Positions 53,035 to 62,758 are shown, counted from the first letter of the stretch. The stretch: 64,000 bases of DNA from Rhizobium sp. BT03 (GCF_030053155.1 NZ_CP125643.1:1-64000), one strand, 5' to 3'. The notes: generated from the sequence alone by a model not told the origin. Made by a program: numbers and translations.

Positions 53035-53727
53035 TCATTGATTTGCTGTTTCGTTTGTCTCAAGCGCTGTTCCGGCCTTCTGCAGAAGGCCGGAACGGCG
53101 CTTTTCGCGAAGCCTGTAGCTATCACCTCGGATGGTGATCACCGTCGAATGGTGCAGCAGGCGGTCCAATATCGCGGTGGCGACGACAGGGTCTCCAAAG
53201 ACGCTCCCCCACTCTCCGACCGATCGATTGGAGGTAATCAGGATCGATCCCCTTTCATAGCGGCGAGAGACCAGTTGGAAGAACAGGTGGGCGGCGTTAG
53301 CTTCGAAGGGCAGATATCCCAGCTCGTCGATGATCAGCAGTTTCGGCCGCGATAGGATTGTCAACTGCTTGTCCAATGAGCCATCGTTATGGGCCTTGGC
53401 GAGCATCGCAACCAGAGTGGCCGCCGTGACGAATTGAACGTTGTAGTTCTGGCGGATTGCTTCTCGGCCAAGACTGACAGCAAGGTGCGTCTTACCGGTG
53501 CCCGGAGGTCCGAGGAATAGGACGGTGTCGCCGTGAGCAATCCAGCGGCAGGTTGACAGCTCCCTGATCTGTCCTCGATCCAGCGAGGGCTGTGCCTCGA
53601 AGTCGAAGCCATCGAGTTCGCGTACGAAGGGGAACTGCGCCAACTTGCTCGACATCGAGATGCGCCGTTCATCGCGCCGGGCAATCTCTCGTGAGACCAG
53701 GAACGCCAGAGCTTCGCGCAACGTCAT
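53035..53727 (-). CDS. istB: IS21-family helper ATPase IstB (5' frameshift)
   Basis: AAA+ helper protein with Walker A G-P-P-G-T-G-K-T-H-L and Walker B L-L-I-I-D-E-L-G-Y-L-P. The frame as listed starts M-T-L-R-E-A-L-A-F-L, which is internal for the family. The usual N-terminus (M-T-T-V-D-H-D-L-L-I-A-T-L-D-R-L-K-L-T-A-I-R, L-L-D-E-A-L-E) is present just upstream (53833-53727) in another frame, so a one-base indel near 53725 breaks the gene. The ATPase core is intact. Confidence 0.85.
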   Translation of the reverse strand: MTLREALAFLVSREIARRDERRISMSSKLAQFPFVRELDGFDFEAQPSLDRGQIRELSTCRWIAHGDTVLFLGPPGTGKTHLAVSLGREAIRQNYNVQFVTAATLVAMLAKAHNDGSLDKQLTILSRPKLLIIDELGYLPFEANAAHLFFQLVSRRYERGSILITSNRSVGEWGSVFGDPVVATAILDRLLHHSTVITIRGDSYRLREKRRSGLLQKAGTALETNETANQ

Positions 53728-53829
53728 CTTCGAGCGCCTCGTCCAGCAACGTGTCGAGTTGATCGCGGATCGCCGTCAGCTTTAGCCGATCGAGTGTCGC
53801 GATGAGTAAATCGTGATCGACGGTCGTCA

Positions 53830-55074
53830 TCACCAGCCACCTCCAACAACGGCCTCGTATTCCGCAAGAGGTCGCAGCAAGGCGGCTGGTGCCAGCTCGA
53901 CTGGAGCGGTGCGAACCAGTCCTTCGCTACCCGCGAAGCCAACAAAGTGATCCCGGTCGACGATCCGTTGTCGCCGTCCCTGGCAGAGAGGATGATCGGC
54001 CACAACCTGGCCAGCGTGACGGATAATTACACGGCCAGCCAATACAACGACTTGGACGCTCTCGCCGATGAGACGCCAGGGTACGGAATAGCTGTTTGTG
54101 TCGAGATCGATGGCGCAGTCCGCCTGCACTTTGCGCACGAGGTCGCGTAGTTGTCCAAACGGTACGCGGCCGGATAGCGGCCGAAGGGCTTCGGCCTCCG
54201 CAGCAAAGCGTTCAATTGGTGCTTCACCAGTCGTGCCGTGTTCTCGTCGGTCTGCGATCTCTCGTATCCATCGGTCAAGGTGCGCCTCGAACGAAGCCCA
54301 GTTCTCAAACCGGCGACCAGCGATAGCATTCTTCTTGACGTACCCGACCCCGCGCTCGTCCTTCCCCTTTGTTCGCGCCCGGTAGGGAGCGCAAGCGCGT
54401 GGCGCGAAGCCCCAGTAACGGGCAAACGCCCAGAGTCGCGCATTGAAGCGAACCTCCCGGCTAACCGCGTCGTGATGTTCGACAAGTGCCTTCGCATTAT
54501 CCAGCAAAACCTCAACGGGAACGCCGCCAAACCGAAGAAACGCGCCTTCCATCCCCTCGAACCAATCTGTCTGCCCTTCTCTCAATGAGGCACGGATATG
54601 AATGCGTCTGGAATAGCTTAGCGTGGCGACAAAGACGTTTACCCGAAGCCGCTCGTCACCGATCCAGACACGCGTCTGCCCGAAGTCGATCTGCAACTGA
54701 CGACCAGGCGGCGTTTCAAACCGCACTGTCGCACGCTTTTGCGCCTTGAGTTCCCGCCGCCATTCCCGGACTCGAAGCTCTACCGAACGCAAACCGATGA
54801 TAATTCCATGCTCGCTCGCCAGCTCCTGCCGGATCACATCGGCATTGCCATCATGGCGAAAGAAGCGTTCACGAAGCCAATCATCAAGGCCATCAAAAGC
54901 ACTCCTCCGAACCGGCTTCTTGAAGGGTACCGCTCCACCCTCACGAAGATATCGACGGACAGTGTTGCGAGCACATCCAAATTCCTTCGATAGACGCTTG
55001 GCACCCCAACCAAGCTCGTGCAGCCGCAACATTGCCACCACCTCATCTGCCTCAAGCATATCTTCGCCCTGCAT
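53830..55074 (-). CDS. istA: IS21-family transposase IstA
   Basis: DDE transposase of 414 aa from the chosen ATG. An N-terminal helix-turn-helix (K-R-L-S-K-E-F-G-C-A-R-N-T-V-R-R-Y-L) is followed by the integrase core with the acids in Q-I-D-F-G-Q-T, E-V-L-L-D-N-A-K-A and K-G-K-D-E-R-G-V-G-Y-V-K-K. The C-terminal domain is present. A longer frame begins 42 bp upstream. The IstB reading frame begins essentially at its end, as usual. Confidence 0.88.
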   Translation of the reverse strand: MQGEDMLEADEVVAMLRLHELGWGAKRLSKEFGCARNTVRRYLREGGAVPFKKPVRRSAFDGLDDWLRERFFRHDGNADVIRQELASEHGIIIGLRSVELRVREWRRELKAQKRATVRFETPPGRQLQIDFGQTRVWIGDERLRVNVFVATLSYSRRIHIRASLREGQTDWFEGMEGAFLRFGGVPVEVLLDNAKALVEHHDAVSREVRFNARLWAFARYWGFAPRACAPYRARTKGKDERGVGYVKKNAIAGRRFENWASFEAHLDRWIREIADRREHGTTGEAPIERFAAEAEALRPLSGRVPFGQLRDLVRKVQADCAIDLDTNSYSVPWRLIGESVQVVVLAGRVIIRHAGQVVADHPLCQGRRQRIVDRDHFVGFAGSEGLVRTAPVELAPAALLRPLAEYEAVVGGGW

Positions 55075-55191
55075 CGTTCCCCACGATGCAGGATGCGCTG
55101 AAATCGCACTTGTCATCCATCTCTCCTCGTTGTCACACGAGGGGGCAGTTCTTCATTTCGTTAGGGGGTCAGTTTCTCATTTCGCCTGACA

Positions 55192-55829
55192 CCTGCGGGC
55201 GGGTGCCGCGGTGGACCGACTTGTTCATCACGCAACGATCATTCGAAATGAACGTCGAAAGCTGTCGACGACGTTCCGCCATGGAGGCCAAACGCCAGCG
55301 CGGCAGGCCAGCCTCATTCGCGACAATCAAAGGCACCGCACAGTTTGTCGCGGAGCGGCAATCAGACCACGATGAAGCTCTTGCCAGCGACAATCAACAT
55401 GATAACTTCATCCCGACCGCGACATAAGAATCTCATCCAGATTGTCGCGCGCGTCTCATCCTGATCGCCGCCCCATAGGTCGCATAACTATCAGGCGCGC
55501 AACGGGTTCTGTCAGCAGCTACACCGCAATGGTTCCGTTGCCTGAGGCGGCGAAATCAGAAAGGCCGGCGGAAAGATTGGTTGGAATCGGAAATTCTGAC
55601 GGCACCCTTCGCGCTGCATGTTCCACACATCACCCGAAACTGCTGGCGAGCCTCTCAAGCCATGTGCCGGCCTGATGGTCGAGTGCAGACGATTGTCGGC
55701 AAGCCGTCGCCATATGGTGTTCGGCCATGCCTTGAGGGCATGATTGGATCTGGCTTTAGCATGCTGGGCGGCGGTCGGCAGGCATTAGGATCGAGGTTCC
55801 AAATTTGAATTTCCGGAGGACCGGCATCG
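55192..55829. other. 5' flank of effector copy 2
   Basis: Part of the duplicated unit (nearly identical to 58746-59384). No gene supported. It contains GTCAGCAGCTACACCGC (55511-55527), a poor tts-box candidate, and ATCTCATCCAGATTGTCGC (55430-55448), shared in reverse complement with 27609-27627. A GGAGG ribosome-binding site lies just before the effector ATG. Confidence 0.5.
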
Positions 55830-58310
55830 ATGTACCCAAGACGGAACCAGCCGCGCGATGACGATTCTCGCGAAGTAAGTGGGTGGATCGAAGGCGTGAC
55901 CGGAGCTTTCGATACGGACGCCTGGATCGAGGACTACTATTCAGAGAGCCGAGACATGGAACAGGATCCGAGCGACTTACGCCTCGGTTCGCACGATAGT
56001 GACGCCGGCGACCGTGTGCCGCGTCGCAGATCCGTGGGCGGTTCGATGCGAGTGACGCCGCAGTCGCTGGCGCCGGAGAGGGGTTCGGGGCAGCAAGACG
56101 TCGATGCCGCAACGGAGACTCACGTGGTCTCAACCAAGGTTCGCGTCGGCGCCAAGCGTGGTCGCGCCGCCGACTGGGACATGCATCCCGATGACGAGTC
56201 CCGCATCAACCAGTTCGCGGAAGCAGTCCGAAACTACGAAATTCTACCCGACGGTAGCGTCGGCCGAGGGGACGGAAGGGTTCCCGAGGCTACCGTCGAG
56301 AACAATTTATGGGTTCTTAGGGGGTTCGCTCGTTGGCTCCGAGCAGAGAACAGAGATTCGATGGCTTCTCGGCTTTTAAACGATCCAGATTCACTAGCCG
56401 TTGATATCGCGGATTATTATTTGGCAAGCGGTGGGGATGGTCGGAACCGTCTTAAGTCAGCACTGTCTCATTTCAGGAGGCTCGCGCCTGAGGGGCAAGA
56501 ACTCCAAGCCGTTGGACCTGGGCCGCGCCTGATGGGGCGCCAGATACATGATCCTTATCCCGACGACGCCCGCGTCATTGATAGCTTGGCCAAGGAAGAG
56601 CTGAGTAAGTTCGGACCGGTCTCGACTTCCCGGAATAATACCAGTCACCAACGAAAGTTTAGCGCTTGGCTCAAAAGGGAGGGCAGGGAGAGCATAGTCA
56701 GCCGGCTCACCGGCAGTGATGAGCAGCAACAGTCGTTGAAGGAGGATTTTAGGGCCTTTACCAAGGAGGAAGGAAAAAAAGTGGTCGTGAGTTTCGATCG
56801 GCTGCGGCAGTATCTAGGCGCCGAGTCGCAGTTGAAACAGCATCATCCTTATCCCGACGACGCCCGCATCATTGATGACCTAGCCAAGGAAGCGCTGAGC
56901 AAGCTCGGATCGAACTCGACTTCCAAGAGGAATGTTGTCTGGAATATGGCCAGCAATCAACGAAAGTTTAGCGCTTGGCTCCAAAGGGAGGGCAGGGAGA
57001 GCATAGTCAGCCGACTCACCGGTACTGATCAGCAGCAACAGTCGTTGCAAAAAGATTACCAAGACTTCACCGAAGACATGGGAAAACACACTATCTCTTT
57101 CAAGCGGCTTCGGCAGTACCAGCAAGTCGTTGAGGCGAACGCAGCGTCGGGGTTGTCCCCTGAGCAGGCAAGTGGCCGGGAACCGGCCGGTCTGGACGGC
57201 CGTTCGGATTCACGTGCCGAGTTCAGATCAACTTCGCCGCTGCAGCAGGTTGATCCATCGATCGAAGGCCGCAGCGGATTGTCGCTCGACCATATCGAAT
57301 GGCTGGGCGACCAGCATATCCAGACGGATTATGAGCTGCTAATGCAGGACTTGCAGCGAAACGATCCGGATCTCGCAGCCAGGACGCGGCTTATCGATCC
57401 CCTGATAGCCCATTATCATCTGCGCCTGGGCGATGAGAGCACCGCGCTGAGCGCTTTCCAGCGCATCGTTAATGATCAGAATGGAAGAGATACAGCCGAC
57501 TTCCTGTTCCTTCCAGTGAGCGATGCCAGTGCTTCGGATCCTGATCACCGCGGCACCCATTGGTCGCTGCTACTCGTTGACCGTCGCAACCGCGAGGGGC
57601 CGGCTGCCTATCACTATGACTCCTTCCGGGGCCAGAACGACGAGTTTGCAGCAATGCTCGCACAAAGGTTGGGTACCCGTCTGGAGCCCGTCCGCATGAC
57701 CCAACAGCGGAACGGCTATGATTGCGGAGTCTTCGTGGTTGACGGCACGCGGGCGCTCGTTAGACGTCTGGCGCGAAGAGACCGGCCAGCCGTGCTGCAC
57801 CTCGACAACCTCGTCGCCGATCGGGAGCAACTCCAACGACGTCTGAGCACCGCGACCAACAGTGCTCGAGCGGGGGCTGCGGCGGCTGAACCGGAGTCCT
57901 CCACACAGATCGCCGATCCCGCAGAGTTTTGGCATGGAGTGGGTCAACCCGGCCAGCTTCCCGATAGCTGGAATACAGCGACCTTCCGGCAGGATTTGCC
58001 GTCAGCCGCCTATTCACCGGTGCAAAGCGTCAATCCGCCAGACGCACCATGGGAGCAAAGCTTGGGGGCATCGATCTTCGGCACCCCACAGTACACGCTG
58101 CCTGTGGACGACTTGGGAGGAGCTGTCCCTCCGAGCTGGCAACACCGCAATCAACCGGCACAGGCTGGCCTTCGGCTTGCGATGTCCTGGCTTGAGTTGC
58201 TGCCGAGCGCGGACAAACCCCAGACCAGCATCACTATCCATGGTGTGCCCTACACGGCCACTCTGGGGCCATCAGGCATGGAGAACGACATTTACCTTTT
58301 CCTGCAATAG
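55830..58310 (+). CDS. C48 (ULP1-like) SUMO-protease effector, NopD/Bel2-5-like, copy 2
   Basis: An 826-aa paralogue. The N-terminus (S-G-W-I-E-G-V-T-G) is shared with the other copies, but the ~70-residue basic amphipathic segment of copy 1 is deleted (junction L-A-P-E-R-G-S-G-Q-Q-D). After the diverged first repeat there are two P-Y-P-D-D repeats. The protease triad is H577, D597, C632 with Q626, and the domain appears identical to copy 1. The C-terminal ~60 residues differ from copies 1 and 3 (S-W-L-E-L-L-P-S-A-D instead of Y-L-F-D-L-L-P-S-A-D). The start has GGAGG upstream, and an in-frame TGA closes the upstream frame. Likely secreted and targeted to host nuclei; inference from family. 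Confidence 0.87.
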   Translation: MYPRRNQPRDDDSREVSGWIEGVTGAFDTDAWIEDYYSESRDMEQDPSDLRLGSHDSDAGDRVPRRRSVGGSMRVTPQSLAPERGSGQQDVDAATETHVVSTKVRVGAKRGRAADWDMHPDDESRINQFAEAVRNYEILPDGSVGRGDGRVPEATVENNLWVLRGFARWLRAENRDSMASRLLNDPDSLAVDIADYYLASGGDGRNRLKSALSHFRRLAPEGQELQAVGPGPRLMGRQIHDPYPDDARVIDSLAKEELSKFGPVSTSRNNTSHQRKFSAWLKREGRESIVSRLTGSDEQQQSLKEDFRAFTKEEGKKVVVSFDRLRQYLGAESQLKQHHPYPDDARIIDDLAKEALSKLGSNSTSKRNVVWNMASNQRKFSAWLQREGRESIVSRLTGTDQQQQSLQKDYQDFTEDMGKHTISFKRLRQYQQVVEANAASGLSPEQASGREPAGLDGRSDSRAEFRSTSPLQQVDPSIEGRSGLSLDHIEWLGDQHIQTDYELLMQDLQRNDPDLAARTRLIDPLIAHYHLRLGDESTALSAFQRIVNDQNGRDTADFLFLPVSDASASDPDHRGTHWSLLLVDRRNREGPAAYHYDSFRGQNDEFAAMLAQRLGTRLEPVRMTQQRNGYDCGVFVVDGTRALVRRLARRDRPAVLHLDNLVADREQLQRRLSTATNSARAGAAAAEPESSTQIADPAEFWHGVGQPGQLPDSWNTATFRQDLPSAAYSPVQSVNPPDAPWEQSLGASIFGTPQYTLPVDDLGGAVPPSWQHRNQPAQAGLRLAMSWLELLPSADKPQTSITIHGVPYTATLGPSGMENDIYLFLQ

Positions 58311-59384
58311 GGTGGAGATGGATCGAGCAATAGATGCCAGTGGTTCTTGAAAAAGCACCAAACCGTTGAGAGAGAATCCGTTTTTACGCGGCCACGTGCA
58401 GCGCGCCAACCCAGATGAGACGATCCCCAGTGCCGGGGCAACATCGAATGTGCACGTCGTCCGTCTTCCTTCAAAACGTGACGTTTGGCCAGCATCCCAA
58501 GAGGCGACGGCTGTCGCATCTGAAGTGTAGACAGATACGGATGCGGGAAGAGCCTCGGGTGCGAAGGATGCTGGCGCGGTCGCTGAAGTGCTTAGTGCCG
58601 TCGATGACGGCCTATCCTTTGCGGGTTCTACTATGGCTTCAGGCCCGGACGACCCCCCCATGGCGCCGGATGCATTTCATGCGGCGATCATGAGCCAACG
58701 TGTGAGTTGGGTACTCGATGCCGACCCCGTATCCTGCAACTAATGCCTGCGGGCGGGTGCCGCGGTGGACCGACTTGTTCATCACGCAACGATCATTCGA
58801 AATGAACGTTGAAAGCTATCGACGACGTTCCACCCATGGGGGTCAAACGCCGGCGCGGCAGGCCAGCCTCATTCGCGACAATCAAAGGCACCGCACAGTT
58901 TGTCGCGGAGCGGCAATCAGACCACGATGAAGCTCTTGCCAGCGACAATCAACATGATAACTTCATCCCGACCGCGACATAAGAATCTCATCCAGATTGT
59001 CGCGCGCGTCTCATCCTGATCGCCGCCCCATAGGTCGCATAACTATCAGGCGCGCAACGGGTTCTGTCAGCAGCTACACCGCAATGGTTCCGTTGCCTGA
59101 GGCGGCGAAATCAGAAAGGCCGGCGGAAAGATTGGTTGGAATCGGAAATTCTGACGGCACCCTTCGCGCTGCATGTTCCACACATCACCCGAAACTGCTG
59201 GCGAGCCTCTCAAGCCATGTGCCGGCCTGATGGTCGAGTGCAGACGATTGTCGGCAAGCCGTCGCCATATGGTGTTCGGCCATGCCTTGAGGGCATGATT
59301 GGATCTGGCTTTAGCATGCTGGGCGGCGGTCGGCAGGCATTAGGATCGAGGTTCCAAATTTGAATTTCCGGAGGACCGGCATCG
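58311..59384. other. Spacer between effector copies 2 and 3
   Basis: No gene supported. The left part repeats the 3' flank of copy 1; the right part (from 58746) repeats the 5' flank of copy 2. The junction at 58744-58758 is the uninterrupted form of the IS21 target site. Confidence 0.5.
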
Positions 59385-62300
59385 ATGTACCCAAGACGGA
59401 ACCAGCCGCGCGATGACGATTCTCGCGAAGTAAGTGGGTGGATCGAAGGCGTGACCGGAGCTTTCGATACGGACGCCTGGATCGAGGACTACTATTCAGA
59501 GAGCCGAGACATGGAACAGGATCCGAGCGACTTACGCCTCGGTTCGCACGATAGTGACGCCGGCGACCGTGTGCCGCGTCGCAGATCCGTGGGCGGTTCG
59601 ATGCGAGTGACGCCGCAGTCGCTGGCGCCGGAGAGGGGTTCGGGGCAGCAAGACGTCGATGCCGCAACGGAGACTCACGTGGCCTCAACCAAGGTTCGCG
59701 TCGGCGCCAAGCGTGGTCGCCCCGCCGACCGGGACATGCATCCCGATGACGAGACCCGCATCAACCAGTTCGCGGAAGCAGTCCGAGGCTATGAAATTCT
59801 ACCCGACGGTAGCATCGGCCGAGGGGACGGAAGGGTTCCCGAGGCTACCGTCGAGAACAATTTAGGGATTCTTAGGAGGTTCGCTCGTTGGCTCCGAGCA
59901 GCAAACAGAGATTCGATGGCTTCTCGGTTTTTAAACGATCCAGATTCACTAGCCGTTGATATCGCGGATTATTGGGCAAGCGGTGAGGACGATCAGAACC
60001 GTCTTAACTCAGCGCTGTCTCATTTCAGGAGGCTCGGACCTGAGGGGCAAGAACTCCAAGCCGTTGGAGCTGGGCCGCGCCTGATGGGCCGCCGAATTCA
60101 TGATCCCTATCCCGATGACGCCCGCGTCATTGATAGCTTGGCCAAGGAAGAGCTGAGTAAGTTCGGACCGGTCTCGATTTCTCAGAAAAATGCCAGTAAC
60201 CAACGAAAGTTTAGCGATTGGCTCAAAAGGGAGGGTAGGGGGAGCATAGTCAGCCGACTCACGGGTACTGATCAGCAGCAACGGTCGTTGCAGGAGGATT
60301 TTAGGAAATTTACCGAGGCCGAGGGAAAAGTGGTCGTGAGTTTAGATCGGCTGCGGCAGTATCTAGGCGCCGAGTCCCAGTTGAAACAGCATAATCCTTA
60401 TCCCGACGACGCCCTCATGATTGATGGCTTGGCCAACGAAGAGCTGAGCAAGCTCGGACCGGACTCGACTTCCAAGAGGAAAGTTGTCCAGAATATGGCG
60501 ATAAATCAACGGAGGTTTAGTGATTGGCTCCAAAAGAATGGTCGGGGGAGCATAAGCAGTCGCCTGACTGGCAGTGATGAGCAGCAACGGTCGTTGAAGG
60601 ACGATTTTAGGGAATTTACTACTAACGTTGAAGTAAAAATAAGCGTGGGTTTCGATCGGCTGCGACAGTATCTAGGCGCCGAGTCGCAGTTGAAACAGCA
60701 TGATCCTTATCCCGACGACACCCGCATGATTGATGGCTTCGCCAATGAAGAGCTGAGCAAGCTCGGACCGGACTCGACTTCCAAGAGGAAAGGCGTCTTG
60801 AATCTGGCCAGCAATCAACGGAGGTTTAGTAATTGGCTCCGAAAGAATGGTCGGGGGAGCATAAGCAGTCGCCTGACTGGCAGTGATGAGCAGCAACGGT
60901 CGTTGAAGGACGATTTTAGGGAATTTACTACTAACGTTGAAGTAAAAATAAACGTGAGTCTCGATCGGCTGCGGCAGTATCTAGGCGCTGAGTCGCAGTT
61001 GAAACAGCATCATCCTTATCCCGACGACGCCCTCATGATTGATGCCTTGGCCAACGAAGAGCTGAGCAAGCTCGGATCGGCCTCGACTTCCAAGAGGAGA
61101 GTCGTCTGGAGACTGGCCAGCAATCAACGAAAGTTTAGTGATTGGCTGCAAACCAGGGGTAGGGAGAGCATAGCGAGCCGGCTCAACGGCAGTGATCAGC
61201 AGCAATGGTCGTTGAAAAAAGATTACCAAGACTTCACCGAAGACATGGGAAAACACACTATCTCTTTCAAGCGGCTTCGGCAGTACCAGCAAGTCGTTGA
61301 GGCGAACGCAGCGTCGGGGTTGTCCCCTGAGCCGGCAAGTGGCCGCGAACCGGCCGGTCTGGACGGCCGTTCGGATTCACGTGCCGAGTTCAGATCAACT
61401 TCGCCGCTGCAGCAGGTTGATCCATCGATCGAAAGCCGCAGCGGATTGTCGCTCGACCATATCGAATGGCTGGGCGACCAGCATATCCAGACGGATTATG
61501 AGCTGCTAATGCAGGACTTGCAGCGAAACGATCCGGATCTCGCAGCCAGGACGCGGCTTATCGATCCCCTGATAGCCCATTATCATCTGCGCCTGGGCGA
61601 TGAGAGCACCGCGCTGAGCGCTTTCCAGCGCATCGTTAATGATCAGAATGGAAGAGATACAGCCGACTTCCTGTTCCTTCCAGTGAGCGATGCCAGTGCT
61701 TCGGATCCTGATCACCGCGGCACCCATTGGTCGCTGCTACTCGTTGACCGTCGCAACCGCGAGGGGCCGGCTGCCTATCACTATGACTCCTTCCGGGGCC
61801 AGAACGACGAGTTTGCAGCAATGCTCGCACAAAGGTTGGGTACCCGTCTGGAGCCCGTCCGCATGACCCAACAGCGGAACGGCTATGATTGCGGAGTCTT
61901 CGTGGTTGACGGCACGCGGGCGCTCGTTAGACGTCTGGCGCGAAGAGACCGGCCAGCCGTGCTGCACCTCGACAACCTCGTCGCCGATCGGGAGCAACTC
62001 CAACGACGTCTGAGCACCGCGACCAACAGTGCTCGAGCGGGGGCTGCGGCGGCTGAACCGGAGTCCTCCACACAGATCGCCGATCCCGCAGAGTTTTGGC
62101 ATGGAGTGGGTCAACCCGGCCAGCTTCCCGATAGCTGGAATACAGCGACCTTCCGGCAGGATTTGCCGTCAGCTGCCTATTCACCGGTGCAAAGCGTCAA
62201 TCCGCCAGACGCACCATGGGAGCAAAGCTTGGGGGCATCGATCTTCGGCACCCCACAGTACACGCTGCCTGTGGACGACTTGGGAGGATTTGTCCCTCCG

Positions 62301-62474
62301 AGCTGGCAACACGGCAATCAACCGGTACCAGATGACCTTCTGCCTGCAATGTACTTGTTTGACTTGCTGCCGAGCGCGGACAAACCCACCAACTTCAGTA
62401 TCCATGGTGTGCCCTACACGGCCACTCTGGGGCCATCAGGCATGCAGAGCGACATTTACCTTTTCCTGCAATAG
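59385..62474 (+). CDS. C48 (ULP1-like) SUMO-protease effector, NopD/Bel2-5-like, copy 3
   Basis: The longest paralogue, 1029 aa. Its N-terminus is like copy 2 (S-G-W-I-E-G-V-T-G, same deletion of the basic segment). After the diverged first repeat there are four P-Y-P-D-D repeats of 97-103 aa, separated at DNA level by 291, 309 and 309 bp. Each repeat holds a helix pair such as Q-R-K-F-S-D-W-L and L-D-R-L-R-Q-Y-L that recalls the SAM-like core-binding domain of tyrosine recombinases. The protease residues are H781, D801, Q830 and C836. The C-terminus matches copy 1, not copy 2, so this copy looks like a mosaic. An IS110-family element is inserted just downstream. Confidence 0.88.
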   Translation: MYPRRNQPRDDDSREVSGWIEGVTGAFDTDAWIEDYYSESRDMEQDPSDLRLGSHDSDAGDRVPRRRSVGGSMRVTPQSLAPERGSGQQDVDAATETHVASTKVRVGAKRGRPADRDMHPDDETRINQFAEAVRGYEILPDGSIGRGDGRVPEATVENNLGILRRFARWLRAANRDSMASRFLNDPDSLAVDIADYWASGEDDQNRLNSALSHFRRLGPEGQELQAVGAGPRLMGRRIHDPYPDDARVIDSLAKEELSKFGPVSISQKNASNQRKFSDWLKREGRGSIVSRLTGTDQQQRSLQEDFRKFTEAEGKVVVSLDRLRQYLGAESQLKQHNPYPDDALMIDGLANEELSKLGPDSTSKRKVVQNMAINQRRFSDWLQKNGRGSISSRLTGSDEQQRSLKDDFREFTTNVEVKISVGFDRLRQYLGAESQLKQHDPYPDDTRMIDGFANEELSKLGPDSTSKRKGVLNLASNQRRFSNWLRKNGRGSISSRLTGSDEQQRSLKDDFREFTTNVEVKINVSLDRLRQYLGAESQLKQHHPYPDDALMIDALANEELSKLGSASTSKRRVVWRLASNQRKFSDWLQTRGRESIASRLNGSDQQQWSLKKDYQDFTEDMGKHTISFKRLRQYQQVVEANAASGLSPEPASGREPAGLDGRSDSRAEFRSTSPLQQVDPSIESRSGLSLDHIEWLGDQHIQTDYELLMQDLQRNDPDLAARTRLIDPLIAHYHLRLGDESTALSAFQRIVNDQNGRDTADFLFLPVSDASASDPDHRGTHWSLLLVDRRNREGPAAYHYDSFRGQNDEFAAMLAQRLGTRLEPVRMTQQRNGYDCGVFVVDGTRALVRRLARRDRPAVLHLDNLVADREQLQRRLSTATNSARAGAAAAEPESSTQIADPAEFWHGVGQPGQLPDSWNTATFRQDLPSAAYSPVQSVNPPDAPWEQSLGASIFGTPQYTLPVDDLGGFVPPSWQHGNQPVPDDLLPAMYLFDLLPSADKPTNFSIHGVPYTATLGPSGMQSDIYLFLQ
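60099..61300 (+). repeat. Four tandem ~103-aa coding repeats in effector copy 3
   Basis: Units begin at CAT codons 60099, 60390, 60699 and 61008. Each starts [DNH]-P-Y-P-D-D and ends near R-L-R-Q-Y. Copies 1 and 2 of the gene carry one and two of these units. Units 2 and 3 are almost identical at DNA level, indicating recent internal duplication. Confidence 0.9.
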
Positions 62475-62512
62475 GGTGGAGATGGATCGAGCAATAGATG
62501 CCAGTCGTTCTT

Positions 62513-62758
62513 ACATTCTAACTTTGCGGTTACAATTGCTGTCAAAGCTGATTAGAGGGGCGACATTGTCAGCCAGTTAGAAACGCGACGCTGGCTCTGA
62601 TGATCAGCCCCGATCCGACCGGCTGGGCCGGGTTGAAAGGGCGGAGCGGGGGCGGGTGAGGGGCGCCCATCGGCTTTAGATCCCATGAGGAGTGAACAGC
62701 GGCCGCCGCTCTGGCAGAGTGAGGTTGCATCAAAACACTCGCTCAGGAGGAGCAGTTT
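62513..62758 (+). ncRNA. Possible bridge RNA region of the IS110-family element
   Basis: IS110-group elements encode a structured bridge RNA in the non-coding left end that pairs with target and donor DNA. Here the 245-nt left end is G+C-rich and can form local hairpins (for example CCGACCGGCTGGGCCGG near 62616). This is assigned only from position and family knowledge; no loops were matched to a target. Confidence 0.3.

Larger units (their letters stand above)
52982..55191 (-). mobile_element. IS21-family element with 5-bp target duplication
   Basis: The ends are inverted: left TGTCAAGCGAAGTGAAGATTT, right (reverse complement) TGTCAGGCGAAATGAGAAACT, each followed by repeated GCGAAAYGAAGAACTGACCCC-like blocks typical of IS21 ends. 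CCTGC flanks both sides (52977-52981, 55192-55196). The unoccupied site ATGCCTGCGGGCGGG survives after effector copy 2 (from 58744), which confirms the borders. Contains istA and istB. Confidence 0.92.
55192..62512 (+). repeat. Tandem duplication of effector unit (~3.55 kb period)
   Basis: The unit 55192-58745 (flank plus effector copy 2) recurs from 58746 onward with an offset of about 3555 bp, up to 62512 where IS110-family sequence begins. Effector copy 1 (50100-52981) is the third member, now separated from copy 2 by the IS21 element. Long stretches, including the whole protease region, look identical among all three. Confidence 0.92.

Noticed and set aside
55254..55263. GTCGAAAGCT as a tts box upstream of effector copy 2
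   Set aside because: Only the second half of the tts-box consensus matches, the GTCAG half is absent, and copy 3 has GTTGAAAGCT. It is also ~570 bp from the start codon.
55511..55527. GTCAGCAGCTACACCGC as a tts box
   Set aside because: GTCAGC matches but the TCG and AAGC core do not. Its presence in copy 3 is only due to the duplication.
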